From: a virus
Strand: one strand, 5' to 3'
IMG/VR virus record: IMGVR_UViG_3300023242_001021
Coordinates: 1-37,291 of that record
Length of the DNA stretch: 37,291 nucleotides
The translations under genes and the position numbers were made by a program. This document shows, piece by piece, positions 18,207 to 25,897 of the stretch (position 1 is the stretch's first letter; each line of letters opens with the position of its first letter). The notes beneath the pieces were generated by a model. It was not told where the DNA came from, ran no database searches, and was given only the letters and a program-made list of their open reading frames with translations.

Positions 18207-18824
18207 CTATTTTACGTATTCGTAGTATTTTTTAGTTTTCTGGTTTCGATCTTCTAACCCATGAATTCCACCATTAATTCTTTTTGTAAGAGATAATATG
18301 GATTTATCATTAATCCCTTGATCACAGATGGCCCATAATTTATTTCTTTCAAAAAAGAACATAGCGGATTCAAAAGAGAAATCTGTTGCCACTAAATCGG
18401 GGTTATCCATTATTTCGGGTTTGTCTATATATTCTGCAAAGGTTTGATAATTAGCTCTACCTGTTAATTGTAATGCTCCTCTACCTCTAAATTTCCAACC
18501 ATCACCCGAAGCTTCGTTCCCATTAGCCATTCTAGAGGCATATACTAGGTTTGCAATTTTTTCGGGGTTACGGGCATATAAATTAGAATCTTTACCTGTG
18601 TTTTTAAAATATTTAGAGAAAATCTTATTTAACCCGCTGGCAGAATAGTTTAAATTTTCTGAGAATAATTTAAAATTACCTGTTTCGTGGGAGGTTTGTG
18701 CAAAGAAATGAGCGGCTCTTACAGGAGTTAGTTTATAAAACTCCATTGCTTTTTTCATTGTACCTGGCCCAAAAACACCGTCTGATGTTGTTCCAATTTT
18801 TTTCTGTAGGTTTTTTAAACTCAT
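18207..18824 (-). CDS. GH19-type endolysin (chitinase-like lysozyme)
   Basis: 205 residues. N-terminal short repeat-like segment GTTSDGVFGPGTMKKAMEFY (11-30) resembling a peptidoglycan-binding fragment, then the GH19 core: AQTSHETGNFKLFSENLNYS (42-61; catalytic Glu47 and Glu56), GDGWKFRGRGALQLTGRANY (about 106-125), NPDLVATDFSFESAMFFFE. Cleaves peptidoglycan glycan strands at lysis. No signal peptide, so it depends on the neighbouring holin. Confidence 0.93.
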   Translation of the reverse strand: MSLKNLQKKIGTTSDGVFGPGTMKKAMEFYKLTPVRAAHFFAQTSHETGNFKLFSENLNYSASGLNKIFSKYFKNTGKDSNLYARNPEKIANLVYASRMANGNEASGDGWKFRGRGALQLTGRANYQTFAEYIDKPEIMDNPDLVATDFSFESAMFFFERNKLWAICDQGINDKSILSLTKRINGGIHGLEDRNQKTKKYYEYVK

Positions 18825-18845
18825 AAAATAATTTTTATATTTGTA

Positions 18846-19607
18846 TTAAGAATCTAATTTAGAAAAACCGTTTGGAACAACTCCTTCACAAATTAAGGTT
18901 GCTACTATTGGAGATACTACTGAACCTACAAATATACCTACTCCTGCTGGTGTTGATAATGCTGCTGTTGCATATATTGGATTTGCTTTACCTACTACAT
19001 TAGTAAGTACCTTTGTTAGTAACTCTTTATTACATTTTCCTTTTACTCCAGGTATTAAAAAGATACCATCAGCTAAAAGTTTACCAACTACGGTAGATAC
19101 TGCCATCATTGCTGCTTTCTCTCCCATTGTTGCCATTGTTGCTAGCATAGTAGCACTAATAGTTGTAGAAGTTACAGTACCGGGATCTGTTGGTGCTGGT
19201 TTAGGAGTGAAGTACATTACACACCCTGTTGTAAGTGCCATATTTAATCCAATGTAACAAGCGTTTTCATCCAACCAATCTACTGCTACGTTAGCTGTAT
19301 CTTCTACTACTTCCAATCCATCTTTAGCAAAATCAATTGCTTGAGCACTACCCGCTTTCCAAGTATCATCTTCTACATCTAATCCTTGTTTTGCAGCTTC
19401 TTCAGTATTCTTAGCAACCACATTAGTTGTGTGTACTACTGCTTTAGTAGAATCCTTATAGATGTTTGTAGTTGTTTTAGCAACATCATTCACTGTATCT
19501 ACAATTACATCAATTGGATTAGGTATTTTTGGTACACTTGGTAATTTTGGTACACTTGGTATTTTTGGTACACTTGGTAGTTTAGGTTTTTTAAATGGAT
19601 TCTTCAT
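18846..19607 (-). CDS. Proline-repeat protein with C-terminal membrane-active region
   Basis: 253 residues. N-terminus is a repeat of KPxLPSVPKI-type units (residues about 5-31), coded by four near-identical 24-30 bp DNA repeats at 19515-19593. Middle is helical and charged with repeated VV..T patterns (KTTTNIYKDSTKAVVHTTNV). The C-terminal 130 residues are Ala/Gly/Val-rich with several possible membrane helices (TISATMLATMATMGEKAAMM, GVGIFVGSVVSPIVATLI). No family recognised. Lies between endolysin and small membrane proteins; a lysis or virion-membrane role is a guess. Confidence 0.65.
   Translation of the reverse strand: MKNPFKKPKLPSVPKIPSVPKLPSVPKIPNPIDVIVDTVNDVAKTTTNIYKDSTKAVVHTTNVVAKNTEEAAKQGLDVEDDTWKAGSAQAIDFAKDGLEVVEDTANVAVDWLDENACYIGLNMALTTGCVMYFTPKPAPTDPGTVTSTTISATMLATMATMGEKAAMMAVSTVVGKLLADGIFLIPGVKGKCNKELLTKVLTNVVGKANPIYATAALSTPAGVGIFVGSVVSPIVATLICEGVVPNGFSKLDS
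19515..19593 (-). repeat. Tandem repeat coding for PSVPK units
   Basis: Repeats of TGGTACACTTGG-type units (plus-strand reading) separated by ATTTT or AATTT. Length changes here would alter the N-terminal proline repeat in steps of about five residues. Confidence 0.7.
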
Positions 19608-19620
19608 AATCTATATAACT

Positions 19621-19821
19621 TTATTTATCTTTATTATTATTCATACCGAAATAAGTACCCACTATGGCTACTAATCCGGTAATAGTTACTTGTAAAAGGT
19701 GTATTATATTTTCGTTTATGGGTCTACTATCTTCCATGGCTATATGGAAATCTCCTACTACTATAATTAATAGTAATAACATTATGCCCGTAACTAATAT
19801 CAATACAACTCTTTCTTTCAT
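19621..19821 (-). CDS. Small membrane protein, 66 aa
   Basis: Two membrane segments: about 4-22 (VVLILVTGIMLLLLIIVVG) and 40-60 (LLQVTITGLVAIVGTYFGM), short charged ends. Typical size and topology of a class II holin or small phage membrane protein in a lysis cassette. Ten bp separate it from the next gene upstream. Confidence 0.7.
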   Translation of the reverse strand: MKERVVLILVTGIMLLLLIIVVGDFHIAMEDSRPINENIIHLLQVTITGLVAIVGTYFGMNNNKDK

Positions 19822-19830
19822 TTTAGTAAT

Positions 19831-20085
19831 TTATTCTTTCTTACCAAATATTTTACCTGCTTCCGCTATCCCAAAAGAACCTAGAGTTATGATTACAAAT
19901 GAATTGTAAATAAGTTCGTTTATTACTAAGTCTTTTCCAAAATAACCCGTGATAATATCTACAAAGGCAAATATTACCATTACAGTGAAAGATAAGAAAC
20001 CAACCACTGATTTCTCGTTAATATCGTTTTCGTCTTTAAAAATGTCTTTAAAAGCCATCCATTTATTTTTTATAAAGTTTAACAT
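19831..20085 (-). CDS. Small membrane protein, 84 aa
   Basis: N-terminal charged stretch MLNFIKNKWMAFKDIFKDEN, then two membrane helices (about 28-47 and 55-76) and a basic end FGKKE. Resembles small T4-like phage membrane proteins of unknown function and could act as a second holin or antiholin. First gene after the terminator at 20160, so it heads the lysis transcript. Confidence 0.7.
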   Translation of the reverse strand: MLNFIKNKWMAFKDIFKDENDINEKSVVGFLSFTVMVIFAFVDIITGYFGKDLVINELIYNSFVIITLGSFGIAEAGKIFGKKE

Positions 20086-20159
20086 GGTATAACTGTTTTA
20101 AATTAACAACTCGATTTTATTATAAATATAACAAATAATTTAAATATTAAATTTCCCTC

Positions 20160-20202
20160 AAAAAAAAATACCCCTAATTACTTAGAGGTATTTAATTTTT
20201 TT
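20160..20202. terminator. Strong, apparently bidirectional terminator between nrdA C-half and lysis genes
   Basis: 12-bp stem AAATACCTCTAA/TTAGGGGTATTT (one G-T), loop GTAA, flanked by A8 on one side and T7 on the other, so it has a U-tract in both directions. Only minus-strand genes are present around it. Confidence 0.85.
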
Positions 20203-20240
20203 GTTTAAATTTTTTCACTGAAAGTGTTTAAAAACACATC

Positions 20241-21254
20241 TTATCCTTCACAACTCACACAAAGAGCTTGTCGGGAGCCTAAGTCACCTTTGATAACTGA
20301 ATCTGTTCTTAAATAGTAAAGTGTTTTAATGCCTAATTTCCAACTCTCTAAGTGGACTTGATTAATCCATTTAGGTGAATCATTTACATCAAAACTTAAA
20401 TTTAGAGATTGAGTTTGATCAATATATCTTTGTCTAATCGCTGCTTGACGTACTAATTCTAATTGATTAATTTCAGGAAAGGTTAAGAATAATTCTTTTT
20501 CATCAGGAGATAGGACATTATCAGGTAATCCTACTACAGACCCATTATCTCTTAACATTTGGTCCCAATATTCTTCTTGGTTTTCACCTTTACTTTCCAA
20601 TAATACTTCTAATACTTTATTTTTTCTAATAAAAGTACCTTTAGCACCATTAAAGGTATAGATATTAGCAGGAAGTGGTTCAATACCTGCAGAGATACCA
20701 CCGGTTATTACAGAATTAGATACTGTAGGGGCAATTGCCAACAGATGTGTATTTCTCATGCCCGTACCCTTACACCATAATGGTTCTCCATATTCTACAG
20801 CCAGGTCCCGGGATGCTCTTTCCGCTTTGATTCTAATATCGCTAAAAATATTATGAGTGTGGGCGGTGGATGCTATTGAATTGAAGGGTAATCCTTTTTG
20901 TTGCAAAAACGTATGCCACCCCATTACACCCAAACCTAATGCTCTACCTTTTCGGGCATGGGCATTCGTCCTAGTTAATGAATCTATACCATTAGATTTT
21001 TCTATAAATTCTTGCATTACACCATCCAAAAACCAGGTAGACATTTCCACAGTATCTGTGTCTTTCCATTCTTCGTATTTTGCTAAATTTAAAGATGATA
21101 AACAACAAATAAAAGAATGTTCTTCATCTGTAAATAAGGTAATTTCAGAACAGTTATGAACTACAGCACCATTAGCATAGAAATTTTTATTGTCCTGTAC
21201 CGTTATATCATATACCGGTTTTTTATTTGATAATTTCGAAATTTTTAATCCCAT
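20241..21254 (-). CDS. nrdA: NrdA C-terminal half preceded by split intein C-fragment (IntC-NrdA-C)
   Basis: 337 residues. Residues 1-34 are the intein C-fragment: block F-like KPVYDITVQDNKNFYANG and block G AVVHN, ending His33-Asn34. The next residue is Cys (+1), followed by SEITLF..., the NrdA active-site strand whose Cys carries the thiyl radical in class I reductases. C-extein features: KTLYYLRTDS (radical-transfer Tyr pair) and the C-terminal redox pair ALCVSCEG. Makes functional NrdA only after trans-splicing with the product of 22352-23470. Confidence 0.93.
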   Translation of the reverse strand: MGLKISKLSNKKPVYDITVQDNKNFYANGAVVHNCSEITLFTDEEHSFICCLSSLNLAKYEEWKDTDTVEMSTWFLDGVMQEFIEKSNGIDSLTRTNAHARKGRALGLGVMGWHTFLQQKGLPFNSIASTAHTHNIFSDIRIKAERASRDLAVEYGEPLWCKGTGMRNTHLLAIAPTVSNSVITGGISAGIEPLPANIYTFNGAKGTFIRKNKVLEVLLESKGENQEEYWDQMLRDNGSVVGLPDNVLSPDEKELFLTFPEINQLELVRQAAIRQRYIDQTQSLNLSFDVNDSPKWINQVHLESWKLGIKTLYYLRTDSVIKGDLGSRQALCVSCEG

Positions 21255-21265
21255 TTTTTTAATTT

Positions 21266-21910
21266 TTATATTTTATATTTCCATTTATACCCATATATTG
21301 TGGGTCTTTTTCCTTTGGCACATTCCCCAATAGCGGCTCCTGTTTTTTTATTTAAAGAATGAGCCGCCTTAATTATAGATTCCCATTCTTTTATAAAATT
21401 TAATTCTAAATCATATTGTAATATAGGTTTATTATTTTTACCTAAATTATTTAATCTTGCTTTTTCTCTAGACTCTGGGGATTGGGTTTTCCCTTTCATT
21501 GGGGATATTCTACCTTTATGACCCTTAGATTTACCCTTATGGGCAATTCTTAAATTTTCACAATGCCATTTTGGTTTTTTTCTACCATATGGGTAACCAA
21601 CTCCCTTTCTGCTTTTATTGTAAAATAATTCGCTTTCAAAAGCATTATACTGTCCTATGTAATATTCCTCCATTTCTTTCATTACTTTAGAATTAAGGAC
21701 ATTCTCTAATATTTCTCTTTTAAAATTATCTACACCATATTTTTTTAAAGCTAACTTTAAATAAGTTCCACTCCCTAAGTATCCATCATTTAAATCTTTA
21801 CAAGTATGGGAACCTATATATTTTTTCTCATTTACTAAATTAGTTGTTATATAAACTATGAATTTAGGAGTTGGCTTTTCTTTCGTGATACTTTCTTTTA
21901 ACATTTTCAT
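21266..21910 (-). CDS. GIY-YIG homing endonuclease with NUMOD-type DNA-binding repeats
   Basis: 214 residues. GIY-YIG core: FIVYITTN (17-24) and KKYIGSH (29-35), with Arg/Glu-bearing helices after. Then short repeats like GKSKGHKG and GKTQSPESREKARLNNLGK (NUMOD3 type, about 128-155), and a C-terminal SLNKKTGAAIGECAKGKRPT-YGYKW block (NUMOD1/helix-turn-helix type). Lies between the two nrdA halves, 11 bp upstream of the IntC gene. Free-standing homing enzymes of this kind cut alleles lacking the insertion and spread it; here it probably mobilises or once mobilised the split nrdA. Confidence 0.9.
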   Translation of the reverse strand: MKMLKESITKEKPTPKFIVYITTNLVNEKKYIGSHTCKDLNDGYLGSGTYLKLALKKYGVDNFKREILENVLNSKVMKEMEEYYIGQYNAFESELFYNKSRKGVGYPYGRKKPKWHCENLRIAHKGKSKGHKGRISPMKGKTQSPESREKARLNNLGKNNKPILQYDLELNFIKEWESIIKAAHSLNKKTGAAIGECAKGKRPTIYGYKWKYKI

Positions 21911-22007
21911 CTACTTTTGTTTTATTTTTCCAATAATAAGTTTTACTATATTCAAGTTGTTTTTGAACACGTTCATCCTCGGTTTGATATTTTTTTATAC
22001 GTCCCAT
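21864..22007 (-). CDS. Possible small ORF overlapping the endonuclease start, 47 aa
   Basis: ATG at 22007, TAA at 21864. Starts MGRIKKYQTEDERVQKQLEY and continues KTYYWKNKTKVDENVKRKYH; strongly basic, similar in style to small ORFs found with phage homing nucleases (to my recollection). Overlaps the GIY-YIG start by 47 bp, so either it or the N-terminal extension of the endonuclease is not used. Low confidence. Confidence 0.35.
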   Translation of the reverse strand: MGRIKKYQTEDERVQKQLEYSKTYYWKNKTKVDENVKRKYHERKANS

Positions 22008-22041
22008 TATCGTTTATAAATATATAGATCTAAGAAAAAGT

Positions 22042-22371
22042 CTAAGAAAATTTTAATTGTTTTTTTAAGTTTTTTAATTCATTTTTGTATAACTTTTTAA
22101 AAGTTGGAGTGGTCGATATAAACTCATTTTTATCCGTTAGAATATTATACTCTATTTCCCCAACAATCTGATCATCAGATACATCTAGAAACCAAACTTT
22201 CTGCCATTCCTTTTGTATAAAAATCAATAAATCTTTTTTATTATCAAACATACAAAAATAATCCCCTACCTCCAAATTTCTAGTAGATTGATTTTTAGAC
22301 AACCCCAAAAACATACCTTGAGAAGTTAATATTTTTTCTGTATGATGGTTTTTAGTAAATAAGTTCATCAT
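22042..22371 (-). CDS. Hypothetical protein in the nrdA insertion, 109 aa
   Basis: MMNLFTKNHHTEKILTSQGM start, beta-rich (NLEVGDYFCMFDNKKDLLIF) with a helical Lys-rich end (KKLYKNELKNLKKQLKF). Overlaps the stop of the NrdA N-half gene by 20 bp. No family recognised. Not part of the intein blocks, which are complete in the flanking genes; probably cargo of the insertion. Confidence 0.5.
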   Translation of the reverse strand: MMNLFTKNHHTEKILTSQGMFLGLSKNQSTRNLEVGDYFCMFDNKKDLLIFIQKEWQKVWFLDVSDDQIVGEIEYNILTDKNEFISTTPTFKKLYKNELKNLKKQLKFS

Positions 22372-23470
22372 CTTCTATTAAATTTTGAGCCTCAATCCAA
22401 CCTCTATTTTTAGTTAATATTTTATGTTCTGGAGTGCATTGTATTTTAAATCCCGTTACTTCATCCTCAATCTCTAATAATTCAGCTTCAGGGTTGGTTA
22501 CTCCATAATTGGTAATAAGTTTATATTCCTTTTCCAAAGTCTCAAGATTATAACTTAAAACATAAACTTCAGAATGGGTTTGAAGTAAAAACTCAAGGTC
22601 TTGAATTTCTATTTCTTGTTTTTTATCTCCTATTTTAATGTTAATTTTAGTATCCCCAGTAACACATATATTGGTCATTGTTACTTCTAGATTATTTAGC
22701 ATGTAAGCCATTGGATTTTGTTTATTTACATTATCTTTGTACATAATGTAAGGTTCACCTGTTTCCATTCTTGATTTTAAGACTTTAGCCCAAGTATTTA
22801 AAGCTTCAGAATCCCGTGTTTCTAATCTACGCATAAAATGATCATCTACAACAACACATTGGTGTAAATTTAAACATTGTCTGTTTGGGTCTCCTTTTGG
22901 TCTTCTAATTTCTAAAAATTCATTAATATCCTCGTGATTGATGTCTAAATTAACTGAAGCTGCTCCTCTTCTAACATTGCCCTGATTTGTAGCTATAATA
23001 GATGAATCGAATATTTTAGCCCAAGGTACAACCCCTTCAGATTTCCCATTTCCCGAGATTTCAGTACCGCGTGGTCTGATGCGAGATAAGCCAATACCTA
23101 CCCCACCACCGGAGGCGGTTAATTTCATTAGTTCTGCGTTTGTTAAACCTATTCCACGTATAGAATCGGGTGTATCTATACCAAAACATGAAATTGGTAA
23201 CCCACGGCTTGTTCCCATATTTGATAAAACGGGGGATGCCAGGCCTAACCAACCATTCCACATTATTTTAAAGAATTTGGATGCTAATTCTGGTTTTTTT
23301 AATCTAAAAGCGGAGGCATTTGCTACTCTTTTATATGCTGTTCTTACTGTTTCTCCAGGTAGTAAGTAACCCTTGCTGATTGTTGCTAATGAGATTTCAT
23401 CCATGTATTCAGGGTAATCTTTACCTGCAATCCAATTACTATAATCTGCTATTAGTGAATTATTGTCCAT
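22352..23470 (-). CDS. nrdA: NrdA N-terminal half followed by split intein N-fragment (NrdA-N-IntN)
   Basis: 372 residues. Residues 1-268: ribonucleotide reductase large subunit without an ATP-cone, with SPVLSNMGTSRGLPISCFG (substrate-site Cys), TASGGGVGIGLSRIRPRG, NQGNVRRGAASVNLDINHED. N-extein ends MTNI. Residues 269-372: intein N-fragment starting CVTGDTKI (Cys1, block A) with block B CTPEHKILTKNRGW. Cys1 codon is at 22664-22666. Ends with a stop directly after the block B region, so splicing must occur in trans. Together the exteins give a 571-residue NrdA. Confidence 0.93.
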   Translation of the reverse strand: MDNNSLIADYSNWIAGKDYPEYMDEISLATISKGYLLPGETVRTAYKRVANASAFRLKKPELASKFFKIMWNGWLGLASPVLSNMGTSRGLPISCFGIDTPDSIRGIGLTNAELMKLTASGGGVGIGLSRIRPRGTEISGNGKSEGVVPWAKIFDSSIIATNQGNVRRGAASVNLDINHEDINEFLEIRRPKGDPNRQCLNLHQCVVVDDHFMRRLETRDSEALNTWAKVLKSRMETGEPYIMYKDNVNKQNPMAYMLNNLEVTMTNICVTGDTKINIKIGDKKQEIEIQDLEFLLQTHSEVYVLSYNLETLEKEYKLITNYGVTNPEAELLEIEDEVTGFKIQCTPEHKILTKNRGWIEAQNLIEDDELIY

Positions 23471-23487
23471 TTTTTTGTTTTAGTTTA

Positions 23488-24477
23488 TTAAAATAAGTCG
23501 TTTACATCCCAATTCTGTACTCCTTTTGAATAATTAGTTACCCTTGAGGCAAAGAAATCGGTATGTTGTTTTCCAGCAGATAAACTATCAAACCATTTCA
23601 TTCTTTTAATAGAAGCTGCATCTATACCATTTACAATAGAATCATATCCTAAATCTTGCATTTTAGTATTAACTCTATATTTGATAAAAGATACTAAATC
23701 GTATTTTGAGCATCCCTCTAAATCTCCCATTGCATATACTTTGTCAATGAAGCCTAATTCAAGTTTTAAAGATAATTTAGCTGCTTCTTCAATTTCAATT
23801 CTTAATTCAGGGGTATTTAGGTCAGGGTTTTCTACCATTAATTGTCTAAATAACCAACATCCTGCTTCTGAGTGTAATGATTCATCTCTGATGCTCCATT
23901 CTACAATTTGTCCTACTCCTTTTAATTTATTTTGTAATTTAAAAGATAATAAAATAGCAAAGGATGAAAATAAATTAACACCCTCGGTAAATGCAGAGAA
24001 GATTGCTAAGGATTTTGCTCGGGCAGACCAATCTGGTTCCCCATTATGTGAATCTCTCACATCCATTAAAGCTTGAATTTTTGCCATTGTAGCTTCATCT
24101 TCTAAAAATTCAGAAAAATTATCTAAACCTAATTCTTCATTTAATAGAGAATAGGCTTCAGCATGTATAGTTTCAAATGCCCCGAATGTAACCGCCATTT
24201 TAATAATCTCGGGTTTTCTGAACCAAGAGGTAACTAAATTGGTCCAATAATCATTTACTACAGTTTCAGTTTGTGCAAATCCTTTTAGGATTGAACCTAC
24301 AATATTTTTTTCATTTACTGTTAAATTTTGTTTCCAATCATTTACATCTGACATCATGGGAACTTCTGTGTGGAGCCAATGTGCTTGGTGTTGTTTTAAC
24401 CAATAATCGTGGGCTTCAGGGTATTCGAATGGCTTGTAAACTATTCTTTCTTCTTTAATGTCTCTTTTTTTACTCAT
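23488..24477 (-). CDS. nrdB: Ribonucleotide reductase class I small subunit (NrdB)
   Basis: 329 residues. Di-iron ligands in order: TETVVNDYW, AFETIHAEAYS (Glu and His three apart, with Tyr seven after the Glu, the position of the radical Tyr), FTEGVNLFSSF, and IRDESLHSEAG (Glu/His). So a tyrosyl-radical class Ia/b type is likely. Partner of the split NrdA 17 bp downstream. Supplies reducing radical for dNTP synthesis during replication. Confidence 0.95.
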   Translation of the reverse strand: MSKKRDIKEERIVYKPFEYPEAHDYWLKQHQAHWLHTEVPMMSDVNDWKQNLTVNEKNIVGSILKGFAQTETVVNDYWTNLVTSWFRKPEIIKMAVTFGAFETIHAEAYSLLNEELGLDNFSEFLEDEATMAKIQALMDVRDSHNGEPDWSARAKSLAIFSAFTEGVNLFSSFAILLSFKLQNKLKGVGQIVEWSIRDESLHSEAGCWLFRQLMVENPDLNTPELRIEIEEAAKLSLKLELGFIDKVYAMGDLEGCSKYDLVSFIKYRVNTKMQDLGYDSIVNGIDAASIKRMKWFDSLSAGKQHTDFFASRVTNYSKGVQNWDVNDLF

Positions 24478-24491
24478 GATTTAATAATTAA

Positions 24492-25868
24492 TTATTCGTT
24501 ACCTAATTCAAAAAACCTTTCTCTTAATAATTGTTTATCTGTAGCATTTACACCCGTATCAAACTTATTTGATTGGTGGGCAGGGGTTAAATGCTCGTCC
24601 CCATTACTCGTATCTTGGTAATCGTATACTTCAAAATGTCCAGTTGAAGTGTTAGCATTTACACCAAATGTAAGACCGTCAATACCATATCTATTTTTCA
24701 TTATATGGAATCTTCCGGTATTGTTAACTTTATCTTCTTTTTTACGTGAAAGAGACATACAGAAATCAGTAATCATAATCTTATCATAAGACCCTGCTGC
24801 TTTATCCCCTTCAATAATATCATCTTTTGCACCTGCACGATTAACTTGAGAAACTGACCAAATAGGTATATTTAACTGTTTTGCTAATCCCTTAGTGCTT
24901 GTATAAATATCATCAATTTCATCTTTACGCTCACGGTTGGTTTTTCTTGATGCAAGAAGATCTACATAATCTATAATAATCATATCAGGTTTTATCCCTA
25001 AGCTAATACACTTAGATATATGAGATTCAATGGTTGATACTGTTGCTCTACCTGTAGGGTATTCCTTTACAATCAAACTTCCAGGTAATTGAGGTAGAAT
25101 TTCTTCTACTTTATCACGGTGGGAGTCTATTTTATCAACTGGTATTTTGGTGAAAAAAGCATCGTATCTTTTAGCTACATATTCTTCACCTAATTCTAGA
25201 GTATAATGTAAAACATTATACCCCAATTTAACAGCATACCCTCCTAATGCTACTAATGACCAGGATTTACCACCCCCAGGATTACCAAATATAAGACCGA
25301 AATCACCATTACCTAAACCTCCCTGTAGGATAGTATTTACGCGTTCCCAAGGAGTAGGAACAGTAGTTCTTGAATTTTCTCTATAACGAGATTCAATGTC
25401 TTTAACATATTCATGCCCCAAATTTTTATCTTGCCCCGATTTTAAAGCACTATCAATCAAAAAACGAATCCCATCATAATCCCCGGCTTGTAACATATCA
25501 ACCGAAGACATTAATGCCTTTTTCAATTGTTGGTTTTTACAAAAATTAGTAAATTCTTCTTGAACATATTCTAAATCATCATCAGAAGAAATATAGGCTT
25601 GTTTAAGTTGCTCTCTAATTGAAATTTGTAAAACCTCGTTGTCTACTTTTTGTAATTCTACTTTTAAAATATCTAATGAGGGTGTTGTGTGGTATTTTTG
25701 GTAATATTTTAAAATTTCTCTAATAATCCACTTCATTGCACTATTCTCAAAATCATCTTCCGAAATAATATCGTGGATGTTAATTAGAAATTCTTTATGA
25801 CTTAATAAAGATGATAACACTTTTATTTGGAAGTCATTTCCATACTGGTTTACTGAGGAAAGGGTCAT
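24492..25868 (-). CDS. Replicative DNA helicase (T4 gp41 / DnaB-like)
   Basis: 458 residues. N-terminal DnaB-like helical domain (about 1-150), then RecA-type ATPase: Walker A GNPGGGKS (195-202), Walker B-like DMIIIDYVDLLAS, and the IPIWSVSQVNRAGA sensor strand, GAKD loop and DKIMITDFCMSLSRKKED. Hexameric 5'-3' helicase that loads at the fork with primase. In T4-like genomes it lies in the same cluster as UvsX and gp32, as here. No intein insertion visible. Confidence 0.92.
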   Translation of the reverse strand: MTLSSVNQYGNDFQIKVLSSLLSHKEFLINIHDIISEDDFENSAMKWIIREILKYYQKYHTTPSLDILKVELQKVDNEVLQISIREQLKQAYISSDDDLEYVQEEFTNFCKNQQLKKALMSSVDMLQAGDYDGIRFLIDSALKSGQDKNLGHEYVKDIESRYRENSRTTVPTPWERVNTILQGGLGNGDFGLIFGNPGGGKSWSLVALGGYAVKLGYNVLHYTLELGEEYVAKRYDAFFTKIPVDKIDSHRDKVEEILPQLPGSLIVKEYPTGRATVSTIESHISKCISLGIKPDMIIIDYVDLLASRKTNRERKDEIDDIYTSTKGLAKQLNIPIWSVSQVNRAGAKDDIIEGDKAAGSYDKIMITDFCMSLSRKKEDKVNNTGRFHIMKNRYGIDGLTFGVNANTSTGHFEVYDYQDTSNGDEHLTPAHQSNKFDTGVNATDKQLLRERFFELGNE

Positions 25869-25897
25869 TTATATAACTTTTATTTTTAATATTAATA

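Noticed and set aside
21255-22351. Group I intron interrupting nrdA
   Set aside because: Both halves carry complete protein-splicing blocks with stop and start codons; no intron core pairing was recognised and the exteins do not join at RNA level in frame.
24492-25868. Split intein in the gp41-like helicase, as known in other phages
   Set aside because: The helicase frame is continuous through Walker A and B with no intein blocks.
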